Part shown: positions 1-13,100 of the stretch, in pieces
Layout of the letters: the number at the start of each line of letters is the position of its first letter
Position numbering within the stretch: position 1 is the stretch's first letter
Assembly: GCF_900963305.1 (NCBI RefSeq)
Contig: NC_042513.1
Span: 7,256,501 to 7,320,500, forward strand
Direction of reading: 5' to 3'
Origin: Echeneis naucrates
Lineage: Eukaryota; Chordata; Actinopteri; Carangiformes; Echeneidae
Length of the DNA stretch: 64,000 bases
Made by a program: the position numbers and the translations under genes
Notes under the pieces: model-generated
What the model saw: only the letters and a program-made list of their open reading frames with translations
Database searches by the model: none
What the model was told of the DNA's origin: nothing

Positions 1-1140
1 TTGTATATGTAGGGCAGATAAAACGTCAATCAAATTTTAAGTAATTTTATTTGACTGCTAAACATGATTTGCTGTAGTTACGCTTCTTTATATATACGCG
101 TCACTTTTATCACTGTTTTGTATTCTTTTTGAGTAAATAAATTATCAATTTCTGATGGAAAGGCAAAAAAATCCACAACTCCAAAGAGGGTTACAGTAGA
201 AGATACAAGTAACAGTTAATCATTTTGAGCAATTTAAAGGTCCCTTACTCAGCCTTCTTTGTGTACAACTTATCAAATTTCATCTTTTTGACCTTTTTTT
301 AAATTATTATTATTTTGGAGACTTTCCTGCCTTCAGTTTGATGACAGGAAGGGGACAGTGACTATCTGCAGCTCTACTCCATATTCGCTCATTAGTTCAT
401 TCATTCAGTTGAACTGAAAACTGTTTATGTTTTTATTGTTAGCTTTTCCATTCTTATTTGTTCAAAACTTTGAACATATGCAGTATATACATATAATAAC
501 ATTACAATGATAATAATAGGAAAACACTCAACTTTTAGCATTTGTTTCTCCAAAGGTGCAGCTGTGCATACACTGGGACAGTGGGAGCTACAGTAAACGA
601 AGATTTTTTTGACATTATTGTTTATTGATGTAAAATCTTTTACACCTCCTAGGATTACACCTTACCCCAGAGCAGATATACCCGGACAGGCAGGTTACTG
701 ATGACTGGGTTTACCTGTGCGACGTGGCTTAGGTGAAGAGGGCGCGGATATTTTTGCTGCCTTTACATGTTGTCGGACATCTTAAAACCATCAAGGTGCA
801 AATGGGGCATCGGGGAGGTCGGGGACATGTAGAATTTTATGATCAAGGGTCATCAAGGGTTACCAATGAAAACTTTAGGTTGTATCTCGGTAAACAGCGG
901 ACAAACTACAATATGAAAAACAGGTATTGGATGCTTTTCTGTACAATGTTCTAACAGGTCCTGGGGTTCTCCTAAATGTTGCAGTTGCTGAAGGTATCAT
1001 CAACTTCATACATATCTGTTACTGAACATAATGTAACACGTTATCACTGAAAGCCCTGTCAAATGTCATAGTTTCATTTGAGCACATAAACTCATACTCG
1101 TAATGAAGATTTCTATCTTTGTGTGTGTGTATCTGTTTAA
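1..1140. other. Intergenic, no gene recognised
   Basis: AT-rich sequence with short homopolymers and a short TG run near 1120. Short open frames (for example 733-954) have no recognisable protein similarity and no convincing splice context. I see nothing here that I can support as a gene. Confidence 0.6.
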
Positions 1141-1149
1141 CTTTTTGAA

Positions 1150-1905
1150 TATAACAAATAGTGCTGAACCGGATCCCCGCTTGAAACGAGTATCCGGTGC
1201 GGATATAGCCCGGTGCTGGGCTGAAGGGAAATCCTCAGGGCGTCCTGTGATAGGACAGAGGTGAAAACAATCGGCGGCACAATTTAAAACTGTCCAACAA
1301 TTAGCTTAAAACATTTTTTCAATGTGTCAGATGATTGTGCTAACGTGCTAGCTGTACCGGAGAGAAAACGGTACAATGAAAAACTCACACCGGTGGATCT
1401 TTCTCACTGTCCCTTCTGTTTGCCCTCATTTTCATGGAGAAATGATCCCGCTGAATGACCGGAGGTGACATACATCGATATTTACAGCTACCTGATGGAG
1501 TCCCCGGTAAGATCATCTTTTAACCTAATAGCAATAAAAAGTTAGGCTACATCATCATTTTAAAATAGCTTTTTATGACCCAAACGTTTTACATCTGCCC
1601 CACTTTCTGGGGTTATGGGGTAGAAACTTGATTCATAGCAGACGCGGTGCTACATGCAGCCCGCATCGCGTTTCTCATTCTCCCTGTTTCTTCACCTGGT
1701 CAGGTTTTTTCCGGTCGGTCGCCCTTCCTGCCTTTGTGTAATACTAATTAAATTGAAAATAAAAGTATATTGAAGCTTACGATAAACATAGCAACTTCTG
1801 ATCAACTCATATCAATTTCAGGCTTAAAAATACAACTTTCGTATTAACCGCACCCACTTCCGGTTTAAGCCCCGCCTTTTCCGGCTACGACTACAGATCC
1901 CAATA
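1150..1905. repeat. Probable dispersed repeat, class unassigned
   Basis: A GC-richer block inside AT-rich flanks, with no coding frame of note. Its texture (repeated ccgg and cggt-type motifs, the phrase ccggtaagatcatcttttaa near 1504, and ccgcacccacttccggttta near 1849) resembles dispersed fish repeats I have seen, but I cannot name the family and did not find clean terminal inverted repeats. The boundaries are approximate. Confidence 0.35.
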
Positions 1906-2530
1906 ATGTAGATGGTTGAACAGATAACTGTGGTGTACTCCTCATCCCTAATAACAAATATATAAATGTAATTACCTTAAGGGTACAACTCAAGTATAGC
2001 TGAATTAGCCCTCATTGATCCGAATCTTTATCTTAAAAAGAGATTTTGAACGGGAAGAAATTTCAAGCAAAAGATAATGTAGATCCAGTCTTAAATGACG
2101 CGCTGTAGTAGATATAGCGAAATATTGTTTGCAAAGTCCAGTCCATTGTTAATCATAAGGAAAAAATACAGTTTATACAGATTCAGCCTGCATCTGAGGA
2201 CAGAGTCCATTCATAGTCCACTGACTCCCAGACATCCAACCCTCACAGCCTCAGCTATCCCTTCCGGGTCAAACACCTGACGCCACAGGTAAAAAAAACA
2301 AAAAACAAAAAACAGCCATCTAACCTGTATGCAAACCAGTAAATGAGTCTTAAGTAAAATTGTTGGCTACTAACGAGAACAAACAGTCGTCAGAGTTGAA
2401 TGTCGGCAGCTTGGCCGTTGGAGTATTTGCCTTTTCTGTCTTTCTCATTACTGTAATGAAGTGAGTGACTTGCACAGTAACCCACTGCAGCTCCACTCTT
2501 TTTTTTCTCCTTATATCTAACGCCCCGTGA
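1906..2530. other. Intergenic, nothing recognised
   Basis: Ordinary AT-rich spacer between the repeat-like block and the grtp1 promoter. Small open frames on both strands show no family similarity. Confidence 0.5.
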
Positions 2531-3136
2531 ATGCACCATAAAATACATGCTGCCATCCCAGTAGAGCTCTTAAGTACAACGTTACGGGAGTCACGTGAAA
2601 GCAGCATTAGTTCTAGCTGGCGTGTGTGTGCTCCGGGACGAAGTCTTCCACGGAGCAGGCCGGTCCAGGAGCAGAGGATCCCCCAAAGTGAGCTGAACCA
2701 TCAGGATCACACCGAGCAGCTCGGTGTTACCGGAGCTAATGGAGGGCTGTTGTTCAGCGAGCAGAGGCGGCCGGGCGGCAGCAGGTGCAGCTGGGTAGCA
2801 ATAAAACTCCACTCTCTGTTTAATGGACGATCTGAGCTGCAGGCTGTCGGTTAAATATCCCGACTAAAACCAATCCTTGGTCTGAAGAGAAGATAAAAAC
2901 AGTAAGTAAATTCTGGAAAAACAGAAAACTAATGAAACAGCAGCAGCAGCTTGTGTGCACGCCGGCATGAGGAAAGTTAAAACGGTAACTTACCTCCGCT
3001 GAAACGGTCACTCTTAGTTTGGTGCTCTGTGAAAAGTTCGACTCTGGACAAAAACAAACACAACAACTACGACAACACAACAAAACGCGGTGGATACACG
3101 ATGAGACCTTAGCTCGGATTTTCCAGGAGGCCGGCG
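2530..3136 (+). promoter_or_regulatory. grtp1 promoter and 5' UTR region
   Basis: GC- and CpG-rich stretch directly upstream of the grtp1 start codon, in contrast to its AT-rich surroundings, as expected of a vertebrate CpG-island promoter. It contains gtcacgtgaa at 2590-2599, an E-box with the flanks of a CLEAR (TFEB/TFE3) site. No TATA box is obvious. The transcription start cannot be fixed from sequence alone. Confidence 0.55.
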
Positions 3137-6100
3137 ATGGAGGAGAAGAACAAGGCGGCGGTCCGGAGCCGCTCCGCCGACGGCCGGGCTAAAGAGCGGG
3201 TGGACAGGTAAGGTTAGCTAACGGGGGAGTTAGCGTTAACCGGTGAACGGCCTTTATTCACCCCATCAGGCCAACGACACTTTCCACCGATTCCCAACCG
3301 GCGGGCATTTTATTCCCGGAGAGTTGGAGCAGCATCGTTAGCAAGCAAACAGTTTGTTTGAACCGTAACAGCAACTTGTTGAAAGCCGCGACAGCTGTCG
3401 GTCCGGAGCTGTGCTGTTTTTTACGATGCAATGTGGATTTTAATGTAAAAACAGAGCTGTTGGGATTATGACTGGATTAAGTTCATAAAACCAAACGGAG
3501 CTGGTTCACCGACAGACATTACTTGTTTTAAATCTAAGCAAAGTGCAAAAAAAGAGAAAAGGTTGGCCTTTTCCCTCATTTGATAGTTAAGTCGGACATT
3601 GAAGAAGTTGGTGTCAAAGGGAATAATGACATTTTATCTGGTTTAGATGTAACTGAAAGACTGATGGTAAAAAAATCATCGCGTCTTCTCAGTTCTCATA
3701 AAACAGAATGAAATTATCTCCGAATGTCTCATGTGTGCTGACTTAACACATTTGGCAGCAAAGAGACACAAAACAAACCAAAGCAGTTAAGGTCTTCAAA
3801 TTAGATTTAGACAAAACGACTGTTCAAAGCCAGGACACAGGATGAAGGATGACAAAGTGGTCAAAGTTGACATGCTGAAGCAGACGGATTCAGCATCCTT
3901 ATAATAAAGCCTACTGTGTCATTTTCACTTTTTGGTAATGTTGTAATTCGATTTAACACAATGGATCACTCTGAGTCATAGTTTGTGGCTCTGTAAAAGT
4001 GTACCACTTTTATTTATTTATTTATTTATCTATTTTTCCTAATAGCACATACAATTTTAGGACACTTCATATTAAATTTGAACTTGGTTCTCTTTAAAAT
4101 TGTTTAATTGAAAACATTACAGCTCCTATGAAGGTTAGATAAATTACAGGTCAGTTGTATAACACTGTTACTTAGGTGGAGGAGGGCTGGTGCACTGTTC
4201 AACCAGACAGATAACTCAAACAAACACCTGAAATTAGGTGCGGCATTCACAAATACAGCAGTGAAACACCCACTGTGTAACTTAGATGTTGTATTGGGCG
4301 CATGCTATCAGGTCTGAAGTGCTTGTGAAGACGTTCTGAAGAGATCTAGTATCTGACCACAATGCTAGTTGGTAGGCACAGTCCTCCTGCTGGGGTGACT
4401 TTGCTCTTGTGAAATGGTTAAGCTGCAGGAAGATTATGGCGTTATCTAATGGCATTAGGCTGAACCAACTACACACAAAACTTTTTACCTGGAATCAGAT
4501 TGTAAATTAACATAATCTAAAGATAAATGCAAAAGAAGACTGCAGGGGTTTATTTTGGTATAAATGCTTATTAATTCCAGTACTTCCTGAAAACAGTCTT
4601 TTCAGGTGTTTTCATCAGTTGTTAACAGTCCCAAACTTTGTACTTTTTGGCCCAGGGTGGATCCATATGGCTTTGAACGCTCACAGGACTTTGACTATGA
4701 GTCATACGAGGAGTTCATGTCTGAATATCTAGTTGTGCTCACTCGACGGTCCATCAAATGGTCCAAACTGCTGAAGGGCAAAGGCAAGGTGCAGAAGAAC
4801 GTCAAATGTAAGTGTGAAAATTCAACACACACAGGCTGTAGCTTGAAGTCTTTGAGTCTTTGCAAAGTGGTTATTAAACTTAAGTGTTCCCTTTCTCTGT
4901 CAGTAAAACGATATGTGCGTAAGGGGATTCCCAATGAACACAGGGCACTGATCTGGATGGCTATCAGTGGGGCGCAAGACAAGTTGGAGAAGAACCCAGG
5001 ATACTACCAATCCCTGGTTGGAGCCCAGCACGACCCCAAACTGATGGAGACCATCCGTACAGGTCAGGCTGTGAACATATTCAACAGTGCCGTGGCACAC
5101 TTCATTTTCTGCTTGAACCTTTACCTAACCAGAGGGGATAGTTGATTCTAGTGCAAAGAGCATCATGAACATATGCAAAAAAAAAAATTGGCTGATTTTT
5201 TTTTTTTTTTTTAAATGCCCTTAAACATTTAATTTCACTTTATGTTGGGTGTACCAAATACTGTAAGTGGTACTGTAACATTTGTTTTGCACTGACATTG
5301 CCATCATACATCTTTTTGAATGCCACGATGGAATTCAGAGATGAAAGCTAATGCAGAAATTTGACCAAATGAGTAGAGTAATAGGTATTGTTACCTAGTC
5401 AGGGAATTCTTTCACTATGACACGGTCACTGATTTTGCTTAATGGTTGCTTCTGAATGCTGACTAGCCAGTGGAGTCAGACTTACTGGCAACAGTCAGAC
5501 CCTTAAAACCCAATAATGACCAACAGCCTGTACATAAACATAACAAAAACGTTTTGCTTTGAGTCAGTGAAACTGCTATTTGACCAGACCAGCTAAAAAG
5601 CTGTTTCCTTGTGTGAGATAGTTCATTCAAAATGAAAACAGTACATCGAAAGAACACAAAGGACCAGGATGTGTTCTTTTAGCTATCAATGTAAGAATAC
5701 AATAATGGTCCTTGTGGTTTCTCATACTACTAGGAAATCATTTAAATTTTTACAGCTTTGTTATAACAGTTCGTGGGTAAAGATGGTAAAAAAAATTTCT
5801 TGCTGAGCTGCAGCATGTTGCGTGGCATGGGACACATGATCTCAGAGCAGTTAAGCCACCGGTTTGGCTCTGGATGGTTGGACTCTTTGCTGCATATCAT
5901 TTTCCATTTTTTTTTTTTCTGTCATTTCATGTCCTGCCATATTAACATGTGAAGGGCAATATAAATAACAGCATGATCGCCATTACATTTACTGCCAAAA
6001 CCACTATACATAATTTTACAAGTTCGCGTACCAACAACATCTGAAAACTAAATGATGAGCCCATGTGGTCTCTTTCTCTCAGACCTCAACAGAACATTTC

Positions 6101-6532
6101 CAGACAACATCCATTTCCGCAAGACCTCCAATCCATGTCTACAGAAAGCTCTGTACAATGTGCTGCTGGCTTACGGTCTGCACAATCCAGCTGTCGGTTA
6201 CTGCCAGGTAATTCTGCCTAAAATGGATTTTGGCATCATACCATACCCAGGAATACTTGAGTGGAACAAGGACCTTGTGTTGTGAATCTGTGGATTCTTT
6301 CGATATTGCACTTTTTTTTTTTTTTCCCCCCATAATTTAGTTTTGTGCTGTATGACTGAAATGCCCTGATGGGTTGAGTTCATTATTGATGTGGATTACT
6401 GGAATTGGGTTTCAAAGGTGGTTGCGTTGAAGATAATTTAAAGTTTGATTTTCCTCCAGTCCTCTTCATATGACTGTACACTTATGTAAAAACATGTATG
6501 ACAGGAAGAGAACACTCCTGCTTATGTTTATT

Positions 6533-6563
<31 letters not shown>

Positions 6564-8634
6564 CATAACTAGAACCCATTTTCTCTCATCATAATCATGT
6601 AGCCTGTTTTTATTTGAGTGGTTATGTGTCTCCTTATTTCGACTCCTGTGCTGACTTAATGCTTCATTAGACTTTTCATGTTCTCATTACATGAAACCTC
6701 AGTGCTTTCTCTTTTGTCCTCAGGGGATGAACTTCATAGCTGGATATTTGCTTATCATCACAAAAGATGAAGAGAAATCCTTCTGGCTGATGGATGCACT
6801 ACTTGGCAAAATTTTACCAGGTGTGTATGTACTTGTGTGCAGAATTTGTCACTATTCTGGTTTCTTGACAGGTGTGTGCATGTAGGTGTTCACGTTGTTC
6901 TTTCACAGGGATAAGAATAATCTCATTAGAGGTCACATGGTCCGTGTCTGTTAGTGGCTTAAGACCTAGAGCGTGTTTTAATTTAATTTAAACACTCACT
7001 TAAACAAGTAATTACCCCAATAAAATAGAAAGAACATTGTAGCTGGAGTTTGATGTAATTGGGCTTTCCATTTAAGATGTCAAGAATAACTGAAATAGAT
7101 ATATTTATTTGTGTGCAATTAATCTATCAAGAAGAGTGGTGAAGTAATAATGTCTTTGTGCATGTGGTTGCAGTGTACTACAGTCCAGACATGCTGGGGC
7201 TGAAGATAGACAATGAGGTGTTAGGGGAACTAGTGAAGATGAAGGTCCCTGGAGTCTGGCAGACCATGGTAGATCATAACGTCATGTGGACCCTGGTGGT
7301 CTCCAGATGGTTCATCTGCCTGTACATAGACATCTTGCCAGTGGAGGTGAGTGTCAGTTTTTCAACATTTCTCAGTCGGGCATTAAAGAAGGATTTATAA
7401 CAGACTGACAGTCCAAGTCAAAATACTTACAGTGGGATCCAAAGGAGACTACTTTGCCTTTTGTGACTTTATGTATACACATAGGACAGCAAGATTATTC
7501 TTAACATGGTTTTGTAGCTTCTTATCTTTACAACAATAGAAGTTTTGCCAAAAAACATCCACCATACAATGAAATTCACTAAATCCACATGTTCCATGGG
7601 AGTGCTGCTTTTATTGGATTCAGAAAATGTAAGAAAAATAAATTTCCTCTTTTTATCCAGCCTTCTATTTATTTTGGAACAGCCAGTCCACCATATACAA
7701 CAGTGTGGTTATTGTGTCCATCTGTTGGCCTGGATAGGGTGTGAACTGCAACATTAGTTCTCCAAACACATCACTTGAGGAGAACAGCTGTTCTTCCCTC
7801 CAGACCCTACTCATACTGTCAGGTTCTGTAGCCCACCACTGATAGTGGCTGAGACACGAATTTTGTCAATACTTTCCTATCAAGAGGGACTCAAGTTTTC
7901 TGCAAGTTTACAGTGTCAAGTTTTTCCTCTGCTCATCCTGAAGTGCTAAAGGCAAATGTTTAGGTTTTCTGCTAAGGAAATACAACATAGTGAAAGTAAG
8001 AACATATGGAAAAAAAAAACCAGTTCATCTAATTTGAATTGTTAGTTTTATGAAACATTTAATGCATTGTTCATTTTCCCTGTCTTCCTTAAGTATACAA
8101 AAAGCAATATGAATTTGTAGCATTATTACCCGAGTAAGTAAAATATCAGCCTACCAACTAACAGTCCCATCGGGATTACCACCACGTTGGGTACAGACTA
8201 GATGTTTGTTCAAAATGCAGGTGAAATGTGGCACTGTGGATAATACTTGACTCCTGTGTTGATTGTTTTTGCAGACTGTTCTGCGGATTTGGGACTGCCT
8301 GTTTTACGAGGGCTCGAAAATCCTTTTCCGTGTAGCGCTGACACTGATCCACCATAACAAGGCTCTGATTCAAGAAGCCCACTCGCTGCCAGACATCTGT
8401 CAAATTTTCAAGCAGATCACACAGGGGCCATTTGTTGAAGAATGCCACACTTTCATTGAGGTAGTATAAGACCACATGAATCAAATTTTAAACCTTATGT
8501 TATTTGGTTTCTTCAATCCCACAATCCTGTGTCTCGCACAGAAAATCTTCACTGAACCAGGAAGTCTCCCCATGGCAACACTGACTAAGCTACGGGGCTC
8601 ATGTCAATCTCGCATCATTGCAGAGGAGTCCTGA
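3137..8634 (+). CDS. grtp1: Growth hormone-regulated TBC protein 1 (Rab GTPase-activating protein)
   Basis: Eight coding exons: 3137-3207, 4656-4807, 4904-5062, 6083-6207, 6724-6820, 7174-7346, 8275-8460, 8542-8634. All introns are GT-AG and the phases agree, giving 351 residues (human GRTP1 is about 336). TBC-domain proteins speed GTP hydrolysis by Rab GTPases using two catalytic fingers. Both are present: IRTDLNR around residues 125-131 supplies the arginine finger (R131), and GYCQG supplies the glutamine finger (Q169). The blocks SRWFICL, DILPVETVLRIWDCLF and EPGSLPMATLTKLR are typical of GRTP1. The N-terminal 24 residues, encoded by exon 1, are basic and variable. The gene is convergent with lamp1, as in the human 13q34 block. 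The target Rab cannot be told from sequence. Confidence 0.95.
4009..4031. repeat. Short TTTA microsatellite
   Basis: A run of tttatt/tatt units in grtp1 intron 1. Simple repeat with no further structure. Confidence 0.7.
6533..6554. repeat. (TA)11 microsatellite
   Basis: Uninterrupted TA dinucleotides in grtp1 intron 4. Confidence 0.9.
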
Positions 8635-9350
8635 TCCAAACTGACTCACCTTTGGCTCAAACTCAACACACATTCCACTGGGTGGAGCACCCGGCAACTT
8701 TGTTTTTTTTTTTTTTTTTACTTTAAACCTAATGCCATTTCAGAAACTACTGTGTGGTTTGTCTTAAATCACGTGCTGAGAAAGCCATTTAATCTGTAAA
8801 TGTAAATATATGATCACAAAATTATTCCTAGAATTGACAATTTCATATGAAATTACCGTGTAGTCCATCATATATTTATGTTGAATATTTATAAATGGAG
8901 CCCAGAGGTAACTGCCTATTCCATGTTACTTAATAGATTAGTAACTCAGTGGCTGGTTGACTGACCACACCTTGCTGGCAGAACAAGCTCTTGTAATCCA
9001 AAGTGAATTATGTTGATTTGATGCAGTTTATTTAAGCACACTATGTTGAAGCAATATAAGCACAGTTGGAAGGGCTACACTCCTTTTCTGATGATGGTGT
9101 TTACAGTTTGTTTGCCCTTTTGGTTTGGGGTCCCTTGGAACTACTGTAGTACAGATATCAGATTTTGCTGTACTGGACAGAAATAACCGTGGCGTTTAGC
9201 CCAGCTCTGAGTATTCTGTGTGGTGAACACCTGGTTGAATAGCTGTGAGTGGAAAAAACCCTGTTTATTTCACACAAAACAAATCTTTAAAGGTAATGTT
9301 GCATGAAGCCAAAAAAAAAAAAAAACCCACTGTCCTGGATTTTTACAGTT
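8635..9350. other. Convergent 3' ends of grtp1 and lamp1
   Basis: Spacer between the grtp1 stop codon and the lamp1 poly(A) signal. It holds poly-T and poly-A tracts and must contain the grtp1 3' UTR, but no clear AATAAA on the + strand was seen, so the grtp1 transcript end is undefined. Confidence 0.5.
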
Positions 9351-9356
9351 TTTATT
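9351..9356 (-). terminator. lamp1 poly(A) signal AATAAA
   Basis: The hexamer tttatt on the + strand reads aataaa on the minus strand. It lies about 0.8 kb downstream of the lamp1 stop codon, a normal 3' UTR length. The cleavage site would lie near 9325-9340. Confidence 0.6.
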
Positions 9357-10172
9357 AACTTTCTGTATGAGGCACAGCAGAAAATTAGATCACATAATTT
9401 CCATAAAAACAAGAGCGGATCACTCTTCAATCAATTATTTTAAAAGGGGGGGGGGGGTAAAAACAAAAATATAAAATGAAGCCATGCATCTATTCACTTG
9501 CTCTCTTAAATGAAATTCCAATACAAAGACTTTAGACAAAGCAGAAATCCACATTTTCTCCACTGCAGGATTATGATTGAAAAAGAAACAATTTCCCTTT
9601 TCTTTGAGTTTCTTTGAGTTTGAGTTATATTCATAAAGTAAAAAAAAAAAAATACTGGTGAGCACAAAACTTTAATGTATTTACGTCCACAGAAAACCTC
9701 ATTTTTTTTGTATTGAAACTTTGAAAAAATATGATTTTTCTAAGAATTAACTTCACTTTCTCTCTAAAAAATGCTTGTGCTATTAAGATTCAAACCACGA
9801 ACACCAACAACAGACAGCGGTTTGAGCAAATTCAAAAAATAGTTTCTATTAACAATGAAATAAGCAGACCCAAACAGCTGGTAGTAAATTCAAACAGCAG
9901 CCATCTCTGATTATGTGTACACTTTCCTCTCAAGCTTCATTAAAATACTTACCACATAAGCTCAGCAGGTATTTGGTTTATCTTGTCAACATCATTCCAC
10001 ACAGAAATAGAAGGTAAAATAAACTGTCCAGAGTTCATTGGAAATGCAAAAACATGCACTCACAGTAGAAAAACTGCCTCTGTGCACTCATGCTCATGTC
10101 CACTTACTCATTCAAACAGGTTCATCTCTCCCCTATTGAGTCTGACAGGTTTAATTTAAATGAAGGGTCCAT

Positions 10173-13100
10173 TCACATGGTCTGGTATCCAGCATGGCTC
10201 CTCTTCCTGCCTATTAGGTATGCAATGAGCACAATCAGCACCAGGCCGGCAAGAGCTGCTCCAACAATGATGGGGATGAGCATCTGGTCTTGGTCAATCT
10301 GACACTCCTCCGCTGGAAAACAAAGTGTGTGGTTAAAATGGTAGATGCTTCATCTGATGTGTTTCTCAGAATATTTAGAAATGGAACATAAATGTCTTTT
10401 TTTTTTTTTTTCATAAATAGTTATATGGATCAATGCCACTAAAATATAGCCAGTATGACCTTTGAGTAAAAACCAGAAGCAGCAGGAAACAACTTTGCTA
10501 GCCTTCTCTAGGTAAATAAAATAAACCTTATAACACCTCTCAAACTTCAAATCAATTAAGAGGCTCTGGAGTGGTTTTTTTTTTGTTTTTTGTTTTTTTT
10601 TTTTTTTATATCTGTACACAAGGTAATAATGACAGTTATTACAACTGTTTTATGAGTAGCAGTGAATTACTGCCATATTTCATGTGTTGATCTAAGTCTT
10701 GGCAAGACGTCTTGGCAATTTCTGATACTGATATGAATGAGCACATCTTGAAAAAAAGATGATGGAAAGCAAAGCAATGGAAAAAAACTGTTATACCTGT
10801 AGCAAACTGGGTAGTGTTGATTCCAAAAGGTTGGACCTGCAGTTTAAATGTGTTGACAGAGAAGGTTGACTCTACAACCAAAGTTTGCTCTGCGTTGCAC
10901 ATGTAAGAGTAGCCCACTGAACTCTGCAGGTAGTTCAGACTAAGGTTTCTGGCTGAAAAGGGAGCTGCAGAGAGAGGTGAGTTATTATTGATTCAAAGAG
11001 AGCCAAATAAAAAGCATTTTCCCGAACACAGTGCTAATTACATACTAGCCATATCAGACCAGTTTGCGGTCAGAACTATCCCACTCAGGTGGTACTTGTT
11101 GGATGTGGAGTTCTGTGGATTGGAAAAAGAGAACAATGGTTACTCATATTTACAGCCATACAAACAAAAACAAACTGATCATGTAAGCTAAATTCTTAAA
11201 GGAGAAGAATGAAATTACCAGAGTGAAGGTGAAGCTGAGCGTGGTTGCTGGCTCCTGTGTCAAAACCAAAGTAGCTCTGTTGGCGTCACATGATCCTGAT
11301 GTTACTGTCTGATTGGGAGCCACATTTACTAAATCTTGGATAGTCTGGAAAAGTATGGAAATGGTTGATTCATTTCAAGTTTGTTAAACTTTGTATTAAA
11401 AAATGTAAGCCTGCTGATAAAGCTCTATATTACCTTATTCTGAGATCTAGAGACATAGGAGATGTTTAACTGCAGTCCCATCTGGGCCAGGAGACAAATT
11501 GTGCCATTCTTGTTTACAGAGTAGGAACCTCGATCAGGCATTCCTGGAGGTGTTGGTGCTGGGGGTTTTGTTGTAGGAGTTGCAGTGGTGGGTGGTGCTG
11601 TAGGGCCAGTCTTGTCTGCTGCACATACACTTTCTATGAAAATAAAAAAACCAAATGGACAGTGAATCAACCATTAAGTAGTTGATGCTGATCAAGCACC
11701 TGAGAAACACACCCACTTTGGCAGGAAAAGGATGGCAGTGCCATACCTGTTGGGCTCAGCTCATTTCCGGGCATGTACGCCTCTAGCCTCATATCGGAGA
11801 AAGTGACATTTGAAAGCTCGGCTCTAAAAGTGGTGGGGCTCACACAGCGGTAGGTGGTGTTGATCCCTGCCCAGATCCCAACTGAAGAAGACAAGTCAGT
11901 GACCACATCTAGGCAGAAAACAAACATACAACAAATTAGTAATTTCCTCAATGCCTTATGTATTTGACCTGCGATGTCAGGAGAGGCTGTGTCTGGTAGG
12001 GCTACCTCTCCCTCCACTAACTGCTCTGTCCCCATCTAGTGGTGGGGGATGGGAACCCTCACCTCAACACACATGAGGCTGATCAGGGACTGGTTGGATG
12101 GCTAGGAAGGAGAGATTGACAGAGAGCGTGTGCTGGGGAAGTGACAGGAGGCTTGCTCAGGGACAGTCTGCCTGGCTGATTTTACCTGGCCCGGAGTACA
12201 ACTATGGTGAGAGCCAGCCGTGTTGTTTGGATCTGACAGAGGAACTGTATGGTTGGACCTGAGCTTGAACCACTGCTTTGCTGTGGAGCTGAAGGGACCT
12301 TAGGTGTATTTTGATATTTAGAATTTTGAAAATATTTCTCTTACCCACTTTTGAACCTCCAGTAAAAAAAACCCTTTGGACTTGTGTGCACTTCTTGACA
12401 TCTTAACCCAGTTCAGGCCTGTACTGTAGTTTAACAGGATTTCAGTGAATCTGAACGTAGAATCAATTCCTCTCAAATCATTTTTCATTTAATGTGTGTT
12501 GAATAACTTCAACTCTGAAACACAATTTAGATCTGCAATTGCCTCTTACTAGGCAGAAATTATACTTTTTAGTGGTTGCTACTAAATGTACATTTATTAA
12601 GCCTAATCCAATGAAGATATATTCTATTATACATACAGTATTAATATTGAAAGAAATATTGAAGTATTATATTGAAATAATTTAAATACTTGTTACTTCC
12701 ACATGATTGAATTAGATGTGAATGCTCTATGAAAACAGAACATGTATTTAATCTGAATTTGACAATCAACAGCAAACTCAGCCTTCACAGTGTTTTGCAG
12801 TATTTGATCTTACTAGAGCTGTTGGCCCCGGGGAAGATGAGGGTGTCGCTAAGGTTGTACTGCAGTGTCAGGTTAGCAACACTATACAGACTTCCATTGG
12901 TTGAAAAGGTCAGTCCGAGAGCGTGGCCACGTCCAAACACCGCCACCAGTGACGGCGAGCTGCCTCCAGTGCCGCATGAGCTGCTGCGTGCATCCACTGT
13001 GGCCGTGTCAGGCAGACGGACCTGCACTGTTGTCTGAGAAAAGATACGGCTTGTGTTTATGAAGAGCTACAGCAATTGGAATAAACTGAGAGGAAAATGG

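Noticed and set aside
2531-2854. 107-codon open frame upstream of grtp1
   Set aside because: GC-rich promoter sequence. No family similarity, and an overlapping frame of similar quality exists on the other strand.
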